DNA of 13,003 bases from positions 1 through 13,003 of the forward strand of contig JAFDDW010000111.1 in NCBI GenBank assembly GCA_019310665.1. Direction: 5' to 3'. The notes beneath the pieces are model-generated. The model did not search any database. It saw only the letters and a list, made by a program, of their open reading frames with translations, and was not told the origin of the DNA. The position numbers and the translations under genes are program-made. The stretch is from Deltaproteobacteria bacterium (lineage in GTDB: Bacteria > Desulfobacterota > Desulfobacteria > Desulfobacterales > JAFDCJ01). Shown in pieces: positions 6,738-13,003 of the stretch (its first letter is position 1; every line of letters starts with the position of its first letter).

Positions 6738-7831
6738 ATCTTAACCTCCTGTCGCTCCGGACCGACAATGGCAGTGTCCAAATGCATGGGTTGAAAATCT
6801 CGGTTCTTATCGCGATTCGGAATCGCAGCGTCCAGACCGCAGATTTCGGATGCGAAGGCATAAATACCAGGCTTTCCGCCCACAACACCCGGTCGAAGCT
6901 TCTTGCGGTCCTGGACCATGAACACACTGTGATCCGGCATGCAGCCAATGACACAGTTGGGGCCATCGATGATCAACTGCCGGCAGGTCTGTTTCAGGTT
7001 CTTTAAAAATATGGCGTCGGGATGCTCCTGAAGCGCCCCGTCCTGCAAGGGAGTGATAATATGCTTATAGGCTTCGATGCCAAGACCCAGCTTTTTGATG
7101 GTATAGTGCAGGATATGGGTCAACACTTCTGAATCCGACTGATATCCCATGTAACCCGGAAAACCTCTTGATTCCAGGTAAGCTTTGATGGGAATGAAGG
7201 CCGTGTTTTCGCCGTTGGTCATGGTGCTGTAGCCCTGGATGAAGAACGGATGGCAGGCATACAGCGTAATGGCGTAGTTGGTGTTCTGCCGGCCCTGGGC
7301 CATTATCACCCGGGCATGAAGCTCCTTGCGGTCAAGTTTTAAATGCTCGGCCACCAGCATGGGATCGCCGATTTCCTTGATCATGATCACATCCGGCCAG
7401 AAGGAAAAAACAATCATGTCGTTTTTTTCCTCACCCATCAGTCTCAGTTGAAGTCGGATTTCCAGCAGCCGATCATAAAGCGCTTCCTGGCTCAAATCAT
7501 CCCATTCCTCCGGATACTCATAGGCCCGTATCAAGTATATATCCCGTTTGGGCACGCCCGGCGGGGGCTGTTTCGGAACTTTAATGGTAATCTTGTATTT
7601 GGTCATAAAACCAATATCCATCATAAAGGAATCCAGGCGTCTGAGCCCTTTCTCGCTGAAGATACCGGATAAAATAGGCGCATCTTTCATCTCTTCAAAG
7701 GGTCCGCTCAGATCGCGCAAAAAAATGCCGACCCCGGAGCAATCATGCCCTTCGCGCATAACATCCAGCGCCTCCAGTGCGACCATGGGGGATAACGGTT
7801 CTTTGCTGGTTATTGAAAACAAGCGGCACAT
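6701..7831 (-). CDS. Glutamate synthase glutaminase subunit (GltB1, class II amidotransferase)
   Basis: This 376-residue protein matches the N-terminal glutaminase domain of GOGAT made as a separate polypeptide. Removing Met1 exposes Cys2 (MCRLFS), the Ntn nucleophile that hydrolyses glutamine. Supporting motifs are REGHDCSGVGIF (26-37, the counterpart of RGxDSxG), AQGRQNTNY (178-186), HPFF...TNGENT (194-210), SDSE (232-235) and YAFASE (324-329). It would feed ammonia to the FMN subunit encoded just downstream, whose ribosome binding site lies inside this gene's 3' end. AAGGAG precedes the ATG at 7831. It is the first gene of the leftward GOGAT cluster, so its upstream gap should hold the cluster promoter. 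The separate-subunit layout resembles the archaeal or sulfate-reducer type of GOGAT. Confidence 0.88.
   Translation of the reverse strand: MCRLFSITSKEPLSPMVALEALDVMREGHDCSGVGIFLRDLSGPFEEMKDAPILSGIFSEKGLRRLDSFMMDIGFMTKYKITIKVPKQPPPGVPKRDIYLIRAYEYPEEWDDLSQEALYDRLLEIRLQLRLMGEEKNDMIVFSFWPDVIMIKEIGDPMLVAEHLKLDRKELHARVIMAQGRQNTNYAITLYACHPFFIQGYSTMTNGENTAFIPIKAYLESRGFPGYMGYQSDSEVLTHILHYTIKKLGLGIEAYKHIITPLQDGALQEHPDAIFLKNLKQTCRQLIIDGPNCVIGCMPDHSVFMVQDRKKLRPGVVGGKPGIYAFASEICGLDAAIPNRDKNRDFQPMHLDTAIVGPERQEVKIWNQSDPLPLLH
6745..6750 (-). promoter_or_regulatory. Strong Shine-Dalgarno for the GltB2 leader frame
   Basis: AGGAGG on the minus strand (6750-6745) lies 7 bp before the ATG at 6737. It is a perfect anti-16S match at ideal spacing, and it decides the start: ribosomes should load here rather than at 6657, which has only GTAGGG upstream. 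Confidence 0.75.
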
Positions 7832-7872
7832 TTTCTTTTTCTCCTTTTATCACCGGATTTCCGGATAGAGGT

Positions 7873-7909
7873 AGCGGTCCGGTATTCCCGGATTTTTTAT
7901 GCCACCGCT
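7873..7909 (-). promoter_or_regulatory. Nested hairpins in the GltB1 leader
   Basis: Outer arms AGCGGT (7873-7878) and ACCGCT (7904-7909) enclose inner arms TCCGG (7878-7882) and CCGGA (7888-7892). If transcribed from the promoter at 7927-7955 this folds in the 5' leader of the GOGAT transcript. No known riboswitch is recognised. Confidence 0.35.
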
Positions 7910-7926
7910 CTCATCTTAGGGCGGTG

Positions 7927-7955
7927 ATAATATTCAACCGTGTGAATTGGTTAAA
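7927..7955 (-). promoter_or_regulatory. Candidate sigma-70 promoter for the GOGAT genes
   Basis: TTTAAC (7955-7950) and TATTAT (7932-7927) on the minus strand are spaced by exactly 17 bp. The predicted transcript would have a leader of about 90 nt before the GltB1 ATG. Pattern match only. Confidence 0.45.
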
Positions 7956-8101
7956 GCGTTGTTCTATGCACGGTGCCTAGACACCCAGGGATCGCCCAGC
8001 CTGTGGTCACCGCACATTCAATGATAAGCAGACGGGATGGCTCAACACCCTGGTAAGTTCAATTTAAGAATATTTGGGCATGTCTTAATAAACGCGGGGC
8101 A

Positions 8102-8126
8102 TTAAACGGGCTGGGTCCCAGTTTAA
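8102..8126. repeat. Inverted repeat TTAAA...CTGGGTCCCAG...TTTAA
   Basis: CTGGGTCCCAG (8111-8121) is a perfect palindrome around a central T. It is flanked by TTAAA (8102-8106) and TTTAA (8122-8126), which can pair if CGGG is bulged. Could be a hairpin or a protein site; no function assigned. Confidence 0.35.
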
Positions 8127-8266
8127 CCAATGGGAACAACGTTGAATTCTGACATGCAGGCCAACACCTTTTGTAATACCCGTAGGGGCATAGTTTACGC
8201 TAAATTTAAAAAAATTGGCGCCCAATTAAAACATATAAAAATCCGACTTTGCGTTCCTATAACATT

Positions 8267-8284
8267 TTTCCCGGATTTGGGAAA
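8267..8284. repeat. Perfect small hairpin TTTCCC-GGATTT-GGGAAA
   Basis: Two 6-bp arms around a 6-nt loop. An AT-rich run follows on the plus strand but not a clean T-tract, and no gene clearly ends here, so a terminator role is weak. Confidence 0.35.
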
Positions 8285-8372
8285 TAATAAATTTGTTTTG
8301 TTTCCTATCCACCTCCCGTGTCTCTGGAATTATCCGGCTATAATCAACCCCCAACCCGGACAAGCCGGAATT

Positions 8373-8386
8373 GACGAATGACGAAT
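8373..8386. repeat. Exact heptamer doublet GACGAAT x2
   Basis: Two identical adjacent 7-bp units. The inverted heptamer segment begins four bases further on. Confidence 0.5.
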
Positions 8387-8389
8387 TAA

Positions 8390-8457
8390 GGTTTCTGGTG
8401 TCAGTGTTCAGGATATGAGATTGCGTCTACATTTCCTGACACCTGACACCTGAAACC
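8390..8457. repeat. Inverted repeat built from GGTGTCA-type heptamers
   Basis: The 23-bp arms 8390-8412 and 8435-8457 match at 19 of 23 positions when inverted and flank a 22-bp spacer. The left arm reads GGTTTCT, GGTGTCA, GTGTTCA, GG. The right arm reads CCTGACA, CCTGACA, CCTGAAA, CC, so the arms are themselves heptamer repeats. It could form a long hairpin in RNA. Confidence 0.75.
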
Positions 8458-8552
8458 AAATTTGCGGAACAAAAACGGTTTAAAAAGTTGACTCCAAAAT
8501 TTATCTTCGTAAACTCCTGTATACCAGAGGTTTACAAGGAAACTGAAAAATA

Positions 8553-8573
8553 TTTTGCGCTTTTTGCGCAAAA
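8553..8573. repeat. Perfect inverted repeat TTTTGCGC-(T5)-GCGCAAAA
   Basis: Two perfect 8-bp arms around five T. TTTTGCGC also occurs as a direct repeat at 8553 and 8562. This could be an operator or a hairpin. It lies about 30 bp from the sigma-54-like element and some 265 bp before the protease start. Confidence 0.6.
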
Positions 8574-8600
8574 CTGAATTGATAACTGTCTATTTGGTGT

Positions 8601-8616
8601 CGCAAAAGGTATGCCA
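8601..8616 (-). promoter_or_regulatory. Sigma-54-like promoter element pointing toward the GOGAT genes
   Basis: The minus strand reads TGGCATACCTTTTGCG, which fits TGGCAYR-N4-TTGCW at correct GG/GC spacing, with G instead of A/T as the last base. It would start a transcript some 750 nt before the GltB1 ATG. Sigma-54 control of nitrogen genes is well established, which makes the match attractive, but one such match by chance is quite possible. Confidence 0.3.
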
Positions 8617-8838
8617 GAATATGGATTTCATAAATATATTCTACAATATTAAATAGATATAGCTGTAAAGCCAATTTAAAAATATTTTGATGCGAATTAT
8701 TTTCCTGATTTGTTACAAAAATGTAGATCTGCCGTTCAAAGGTTCCGGACCCTTTTTATTTTGACATGTATGGCGCTTTATTTTATATTCTTCCCCAATA
8801 TGGACAACCATCCTCTTTCAACTTTAAAAGATAATCTG

Positions 8839-10143
8839 ATGACGCGCCGCCGGTTTTTATGGCTTTCGTCCCTGGCCGCCGCCGGAATTGCCGCCGGCTG
8901 TGCCACCAATCCGGTCACCGGTAAAAGCCAGCTGATGCTGGTATCCGAAGACCAGGAAATCCAAATTGACCGACAGTACTCCCCCTATCAATTTTCCGCG
9001 GACTACGGAACGACACAGGATAATACCTTAAATAACTACATTGAACGCACCGGCAAAAATATGACCGGGCAGACCCACCGCACCCACATGCCCTACAATT
9101 TTCATGTGGTCAATGCGACTTATGTCAACGCCTACGCATTTCCGGGCGGAACCATTGCCTGTACGCGCGGTATTTTGCTGTCATTGGAAAATGAGGCTGA
9201 GCTGGCGGCCTTGCTGGGACACGAACTGGGACATGTGAATGCCCGGCATACCGCCGAACAGATGTCAAAGGGCATGCTCACCCAGGCTGTTGTCGGTGGT
9301 CTTTCGGCGGTGGCCGGCGCTGCGGGTTCCGGATACGGCAGCCTGGCCTCCCAGCTGGGGCAGATCGGGGCCGGTGCGCTGCTGGCAAGCTACAGCCGCG
9401 ACAACGAGCGGCAGGCGGATGCGCTGGGGATGGCGTACATGGTGCGCTCCGGGTACAGTTCTGAGGGCATGGTGGGCCTCATGGATATGCTCAACAGTTT
9501 GGGCAAGCATAAACCCAGTGCGATTGAACTCATGTTTGCTACCCACCCCATGAGTGAGGAGCGCTATCAAACCGTTGTCCGGAATGCCAACAGCAAATAC
9601 AAATCGGCCAAGGACAAACCGCTCTACCGTGAGCGCTATATGGACCATACGGCCAGGCTGCGGGCGCAGAAGGGAGCTATCGAGGAAATGCAAAAAGGCG
9701 ATAAGGAACTTGCCAAAAAAAAATATTCTAATGCTGAAACCCACTACCGCCGCGCGTTAAAGGTGGCTCCCAGAGATTATACCGCGCTGGTTCTAATGTC
9801 AAAAACCCAGCTCATCCAAAAAAATTGGGCCGTGGGACGCCAGTATGCGGAAATGGCCCAGAAGGTTTATCCCCAGGAAGCCCAGGCCTATCACTTGAGC
9901 GGTTTTGCTAAAATCCAGTTAAAAGATTATGAAGGGGCCCTGACGGAATTCAACAGCTTCGATCAGGTGCTGGCCGGCAATCCCAACACGCTATTCTTTA
10001 AAGGCTACGCCTATGAAGGGATGAAAAAGTATCGGGAAGCCGGTGGCGAGTACCATCGCTATTTGCAGGTGGTGCAGCAGGGTGATTACGCCCGGCACGC
10101 CTATCAACGGTTGCGGGAATGGCAGGCCAAAGGGTTGATCTAA
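8839..10143 (+). CDS. M48-family zinc metalloprotease lipoprotein with TPR-like tail (BepA/YfgC-like)
   Basis: A 434-residue secreted protease. The catalytic zinc motif HELGH is at 128-132 and the third zinc ligand is Glu190 in NERQAD, the standard M48 set. Residues from about 285 to the end look like TPR helices (repeated A-x-x-x-Y-x-x-A patterns), as in BepA/YfgC, which acts on outer-membrane protein assembly in the periplasm. The chosen start gives MTRRRFLWLSSLAAAGIAAGC: a twin-arginine-like TRRRFL, a short hydrophobic core and a lipobox-like AAGC, suggesting a lipid-anchored envelope protein. The frame also opens at ATG 8800 and further back at TTG 8710; none of the three has a clear Shine-Dalgarno, so the start is a judgement from the signal peptide. 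glnE begins on the base after its stop. Protease call firm; cellular targets unknown. Confidence 0.88.
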   Translation: MTRRRFLWLSSLAAAGIAAGCATNPVTGKSQLMLVSEDQEIQIDRQYSPYQFSADYGTTQDNTLNNYIERTGKNMTGQTHRTHMPYNFHVVNATYVNAYAFPGGTIACTRGILLSLENEAELAALLGHELGHVNARHTAEQMSKGMLTQAVVGGLSAVAGAAGSGYGSLASQLGQIGAGALLASYSRDNERQADALGMAYMVRSGYSSEGMVGLMDMLNSLGKHKPSAIELMFATHPMSEERYQTVVRNANSKYKSAKDKPLYRERYMDHTARLRAQKGAIEEMQKGDKELAKKKYSNAETHYRRALKVAPRDYTALVLMSKTQLIQKNWAVGRQYAEMAQKVYPQEAQAYHLSGFAKIQLKDYEGALTEFNSFDQVLAGNPNTLFFKGYAYEGMKKYREAGGEYHRYLQVVQQGDYARHAYQRLREWQAKGLI

Positions 10144-13003
10144 GTGACTTACGATCTCCCCCAACCACTCAATGATGACTCCCACAACCGGTGGCAGGCT
10201 TTCCAGCATGCGGCTGAAGCTGCCGGGCTCCCCCCTGTCACCCGTCCTGAAATTATCGCAGGTTCAAAAACCGTCTTGGCCTTCAGCGAATTTGTGGCGG
10301 CAAGCTGCAGGCGTGATCCGGCCATGCTGATTGATCTGATTGACAGTGGTGAACTTGACAGACGCCGGAAGCCGGATGATTATGACCGCAGCCTTAAAGC
10401 GATTTTGGCCAAAGTCGAGGATGAAGCGGAACTGATGCGCTTGCTGCGTCGCTGTCGCCGTCGGGAGCTGGTCCGAATCGCCTGGCGGGACCTGTCCGGC
10501 GGGGCCGATCTAAATGAAACCGTGGCTGATCTGTCCGCTTTTGCAGATGCCTGTCTTCACCGCACACTTAAAATACTCTATCAATGGCAGTGCACAACAT
10601 CGGGCACTCCAACCGCTGAAGACGGCTCTGAACAGCAACTGGTCATAGTGGGATTAGGCAAGCTCGGTGCCCGGGAGTTGAACTTCTCCTCAGATGTTGA
10701 CCTGATTTTCGCCTACCCCAAAGGTGGCAAAACCTGCGGAGCTAAACAGTCCCGGGGTAATGAAGATTTTTTTTCCCGTCTGTGCCGCCGCTTGATCAAA
10801 GCTATTGGACAGCTGACGGCCGATGGATTCGTGTTTCGGGTCGATGCCCGCCTGCGCCCCTTTGGTGAAAGCGGTCCGTTGGTCATGGACTTTGATGCCA
10901 TGGAACAATATTACCAGCAACAAGGGCGGGAGTGGGAGCGCTATGCTTTGATCAAGGCCCGGGCGGTGGCCGGAGATATGGAGGCCGGAGCCCTTTTACT
11001 TAAACGGCTTCATCCGTTTATCTATCGCCGGTACCTGGATTACAGCGCCTTTGAATCTTTAAGGGAAATGAAACAGATGATTGTCCGGGAAGTCAAACGC
11101 AAAGGCATGGAGGACAATATCAAGCTCGGGCCGGGCGGCATCCGTGAAATCGAATTTTTCGGACAAATCTTCCAGCTGATTCACGGCGGGGTAGATCTTG
11201 CCCTCCAGGACACCCGTATTCTAAAGGTTTTAAGGACGCTGGCTGCTGAGCACCACATTCCGGAAAAGGTCTGCAACGAGCTGATCGATGCCTATGCATT
11301 TTTAAGAAATACCGAAAATCGCCTGCAGGCTTTTTCCGATCAGCAAACCCACCAGCTGCCTTCTGATGAGACAGGCAATTTGCGTTTGGCGGCCTCCATG
11401 GGTTTTCCCGACATCAATTCCTTTATGGCCCGGATGAATAAACACCGCCAAATCGTTCACGGCCATTTTCAGATGCTTTTGGAACCCGCGGACACCGAAG
11501 GACAGCCAAAAGATAAAGAAAACCCGCTGGAAGTCATCTGGCAGGAGTTGGCGGGTGGCCGACAGGCAAATAAAACGCTGGAAGCGATGGGCTATGAACA
11601 ACCAAAAGAGGTACTGCAACTGCTGGACTATTTAAGGAATGCTGCGGAAACAAAAGCCTTGAGTCCCCGAGGCCGCCGGCGCCTGGACAAACTGGTGCCG
11701 CGCTTTCTGGAGGAAATCGGTGTCTATGAAAATCCGTTGACGACCCTTCGCCGGGTCATCGACTTGATCAAAACCATTGAAAGACGCACCAGCTATCTGG
11801 CATTGTTGCTGGAAAACCCGACTGCCCTGACCCACCTGGTGAAGCTTTCCAATTCAAGTCCCTGGATTGCCTCCTTTCTGGCACGGCATCCCGTTCTGCT
11901 GGATGAACTGCTGGATCCGCGAACCCTTTATCTGCCCCCGGAAAAAAAGGAAATGAAAACCGGACTGCGCCGGCGCCTGGCCCAAGTACCGTCAGAGGAC
12001 CTGGAGTATCAGATTGAACAACTGTGTATTTTCAAACAGGTCAATGTCCTGCGGGTAGCCACCGCCGATATTACCGGGACCCTGCCGTTGATGCGGGTGA
12101 GCGACTATCTCTCAGAAATTGCCGAGAGCATTCTCAGTGAGGTGGTTGAACTGGCCTGGAATCATCTGGTAGCCAAACACGGTGCTCCCGTCTGTGGACT
12201 GGGCGATAAGAGCTGCGGCCAGGGATTTGCTGTCGTCGCCTACGGCAAACTGGGAGGATTGGAACTCGGATACGGTTCGGATCTCGATCTTGTTTTTTTG
12301 CACGCCGGAACCCATGAACCCACCCGGGGAGGCGCTAAAGCCATCGACAGCGCCCAATTTTTTAACCGCCTCGGCCAACGGGTAATTCACATCCTTACCT
12401 CCCATACACGGGCGGGGAAAGCCTACGACATCGACATGCGCCTGAGACCCAGCGGCAGCTCCGGGATTCTGGTCAGTCACATCGATGCCTTCGGAAATTA
12501 CCAGCTCGAAAAAGCCTGGACCTGGGAACATCAGGCCTTGATCAAGGCCCGACCGGTTTGCGGAGACGACATTCTGACAAACAGATTTGAAGCCCTACGC
12601 AAAAAAGTTTTAGCCCGCAGGCGATCCCGGGAAAAACTGGCCACCGAAGTGGCCGAAATGCGCGAAAAGATGCGCAAAGAGTTGTTGAAACCGGAAGAGG
12701 GTGTCCTGGATCTGAAACAGGATCCCGGCGCCATGGTCGACATTGAGTTTTTGGTGCAGTATCTGGTCCTGCTATATTCTCACAAATATGCCGGTCTTCT
12801 GAAATGGACCGATAATGTCCGCCTGCTCCAGGCTTTAATTGAGACCGGCGCCATGGACGAATACACCGCCCATATCCTCAAGCATGCGTACCTGATCTAC
12901 CGCGCGGCCGCACACCAGCTCAGTCTGCAGGAAAAACCGGCTAAAGTCCCCCTCGAAGAATTCAACCACCTGCAAGAAAGAATCATAGAAATCTGGCAGT
13001 CCT
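10144..13003 (+). CDS. glnE: Glutamine synthetase adenylyltransferase/deadenylase (3' end cut)
   Basis: GlnE adds AMP to, or removes it from, glutamine synthetase in response to PII protein and glutamine. All 953 codons to the window end are open, close to the usual 950-1000, so only the extreme C-terminus is missing. The two nucleotidyltransferase halves are clear. The N-terminal deadenylylase half has GLGKLGARELNFSSDVD (170-186, with Asp184 and Asp186) and RPFGESG (238-244). The C-terminal adenylylating half has YGKLGGLELGYGSDLD (700-715, with Asp713 and Asp715), RPSGSSG near 768-774 and KQDPGAMVDIEF (858-869). GTG at 10144 is chosen because the in-frame TAA of the protease gene directly precedes it and the next ATG (about 10324) would remove N-terminal sequence. 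AAAGGG lies upstream. The two genes probably share a transcript. Confidence 0.95.
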   Translation, partial: MTYDLPQPLNDDSHNRWQAFQHAAEAAGLPPVTRPEIIAGSKTVLAFSEFVAASCRRDPAMLIDLIDSGELDRRRKPDDYDRSLKAILAKVEDEAELMRLLRRCRRRELVRIAWRDLSGGADLNETVADLSAFADACLHRTLKILYQWQCTTSGTPTAEDGSEQQLVIVGLGKLGARELNFSSDVDLIFAYPKGGKTCGAKQSRGNEDFFSRLCRRLIKAIGQLTADGFVFRVDARLRPFGESGPLVMDFDAMEQYYQQQGREWERYALIKARAVAGDMEAGALLLKRLHPFIYRRYLDYSAFESLREMKQMIVREVKRKGMEDNIKLGPGGIREIEFFGQIFQLIHGGVDLALQDTRILKVLRTLAAEHHIPEKVCNELIDAYAFLRNTENRLQAFSDQQTHQLPSDETGNLRLAASMGFPDINSFMARMNKHRQIVHGHFQMLLEPADTEGQPKDKENPLEVIWQELAGGRQANKTLEAMGYEQPKEVLQLLDYLRNAAETKALSPRGRRRLDKLVPRFLEEIGVYENPLTTLRRVIDLIKTIERRTSYLALLLENPTALTHLVKLSNSSPWIASFLARHPVLLDELLDPRTLYLPPEKKEMKTGLRRRLAQVPSEDLEYQIEQLCIFKQVNVLRVATADITGTLPLMRVSDYLSEIAESILSEVVELAWNHLVAKHGAPVCGLGDKSCGQGFAVVAYGKLGGLELGYGSDLDLVFLHAGTHEPTRGGAKAIDSAQFFNRLGQRVIHILTSHTRAGKAYDIDMRLRPSGSSGILVSHIDAFGNYQLEKAWTWEHQALIKARPVCGDDILTNRFEALRKKVLARRRSREKLATEVAEMREKMRKELLKPEEGVLDLKQDPGAMVDIEFLVQYLVLLYSHKYAGLLKWTDNVRLLQALIETGAMDEYTAHILKHAYLIYRAAAHQLSLQEKPAKVPLEEFNHLQERIIEIWQS

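Larger units (their letters stand above)
7832..8838. other. Divergent intergenic region with no convincing gene
   Basis: About 1 kb between the leftward GOGAT cluster and the rightward protease gene. Base composition becomes clearly AT-rich after 8460. Its structure comprises candidate promoters for the left side, hairpins, a heptamer-repeat segment and a sigma-54-like element, each listed separately. The only longer open frame (8130-8381, plus) lacks a ribosome binding site and ends inside the heptamer repeat. I see no clear promoter for the rightward genes, although many AT-rich -10-like words occur. Confidence 0.6.

Noticed and set aside
6658..6966. Upstream extension of the GltB2 frame to an ATG at 6966
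   Set aside because: The extra 103 residues are the wrong-frame translation of the GltB1 gene, with no conserved motif; the strong ribosome binding site serves 6737 instead.
7878..7898. Intrinsic terminator on the plus strand (TCCGG/CCGGA followed by T6)
   Set aside because: The stem is only 5 bp and no plus-strand gene lies upstream for it to end.
8130..8381. Open frame of 83 codons on the plus strand in the divergent region
   Set aside because: No ribosome binding site, no recognisable motif, and its stop falls inside the GACGAAT repeat; probably chance.
8710..8838. TTG start at 8710 (or ATG at 8800) for the M48 protease
   Set aside because: The signal-peptide logic (TRRRFL, hydrophobic core, AAGC) favours ATG 8839; 8800 remains possible, 8710 unlikely.

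Overview
The window looks chromosomal and most likely comes from a Desulfobacterota bacterium (a sulfate-reducer-like deltaproteobacterium). I infer this from recalled family resemblance: a split, iron-sulfur-rich glutamate synthase of the type I associate with sulfate reducers, an Fe-S type PurF, and a Tat-like lipoprotein M48 protease. I could not run a search. I see no mobile element, tRNA, rRNA or CRISPR array.

Layout. Everything up to about 7.83 kb is read leftwards (minus strand). At the left edge a cyclic-nucleotide-binding protein overlaps by 4 bp a radical SAM gene that runs off the window. Next comes purF, then a glutamate synthase (GOGAT) locus split into three genes: a glutaminase domain (GltB1), an FMN synthase domain with a ferredoxin module (GltB2), and a GXGXG domain (GltB3) fused to a GltD-like reductase with two C-terminal ferredoxin clusters. 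A non-coding gap of about 1 kb separates this block from two rightward genes: an M48 metalloprotease with a C-terminal TPR-like region, and glnE (glutamine synthetase adenylyltransferase), which begins on the base after the protease stop and is cut by the window end close to its expected C-terminus.

How the genes fit together. The theme is glutamine and glutamate metabolism. GOGAT uses glutamine and 2-oxoglutarate to make glutamate. GlnE sets the activity of glutamine synthetase, which supplies that glutamine. PurF spends glutamine on purines. The envelope protease and the cNMP/radical SAM pair have no evident link to this theme.

Most unusual points. (1) The GltB2 gene has a strong ribosome binding site and ATG, but that frame stops after 24 codons. 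The body of the protein continues in the -1 frame, and the first ferredoxin-like segment I expect in this family is missing. The stop directly follows a TTTCCCG heptamer that fits the -1 slippery pattern. (2) Three non-coding gaps contain short, degenerate tandem repeats with a strict 7-bp period but a different word in each block. They recall in form, not sequence, the heptanucleotide repeats known from cyanobacteria. (3) The intergenic gap has a sigma-54-like element pointing at the GOGAT genes and several perfect or near-perfect inverted repeats.
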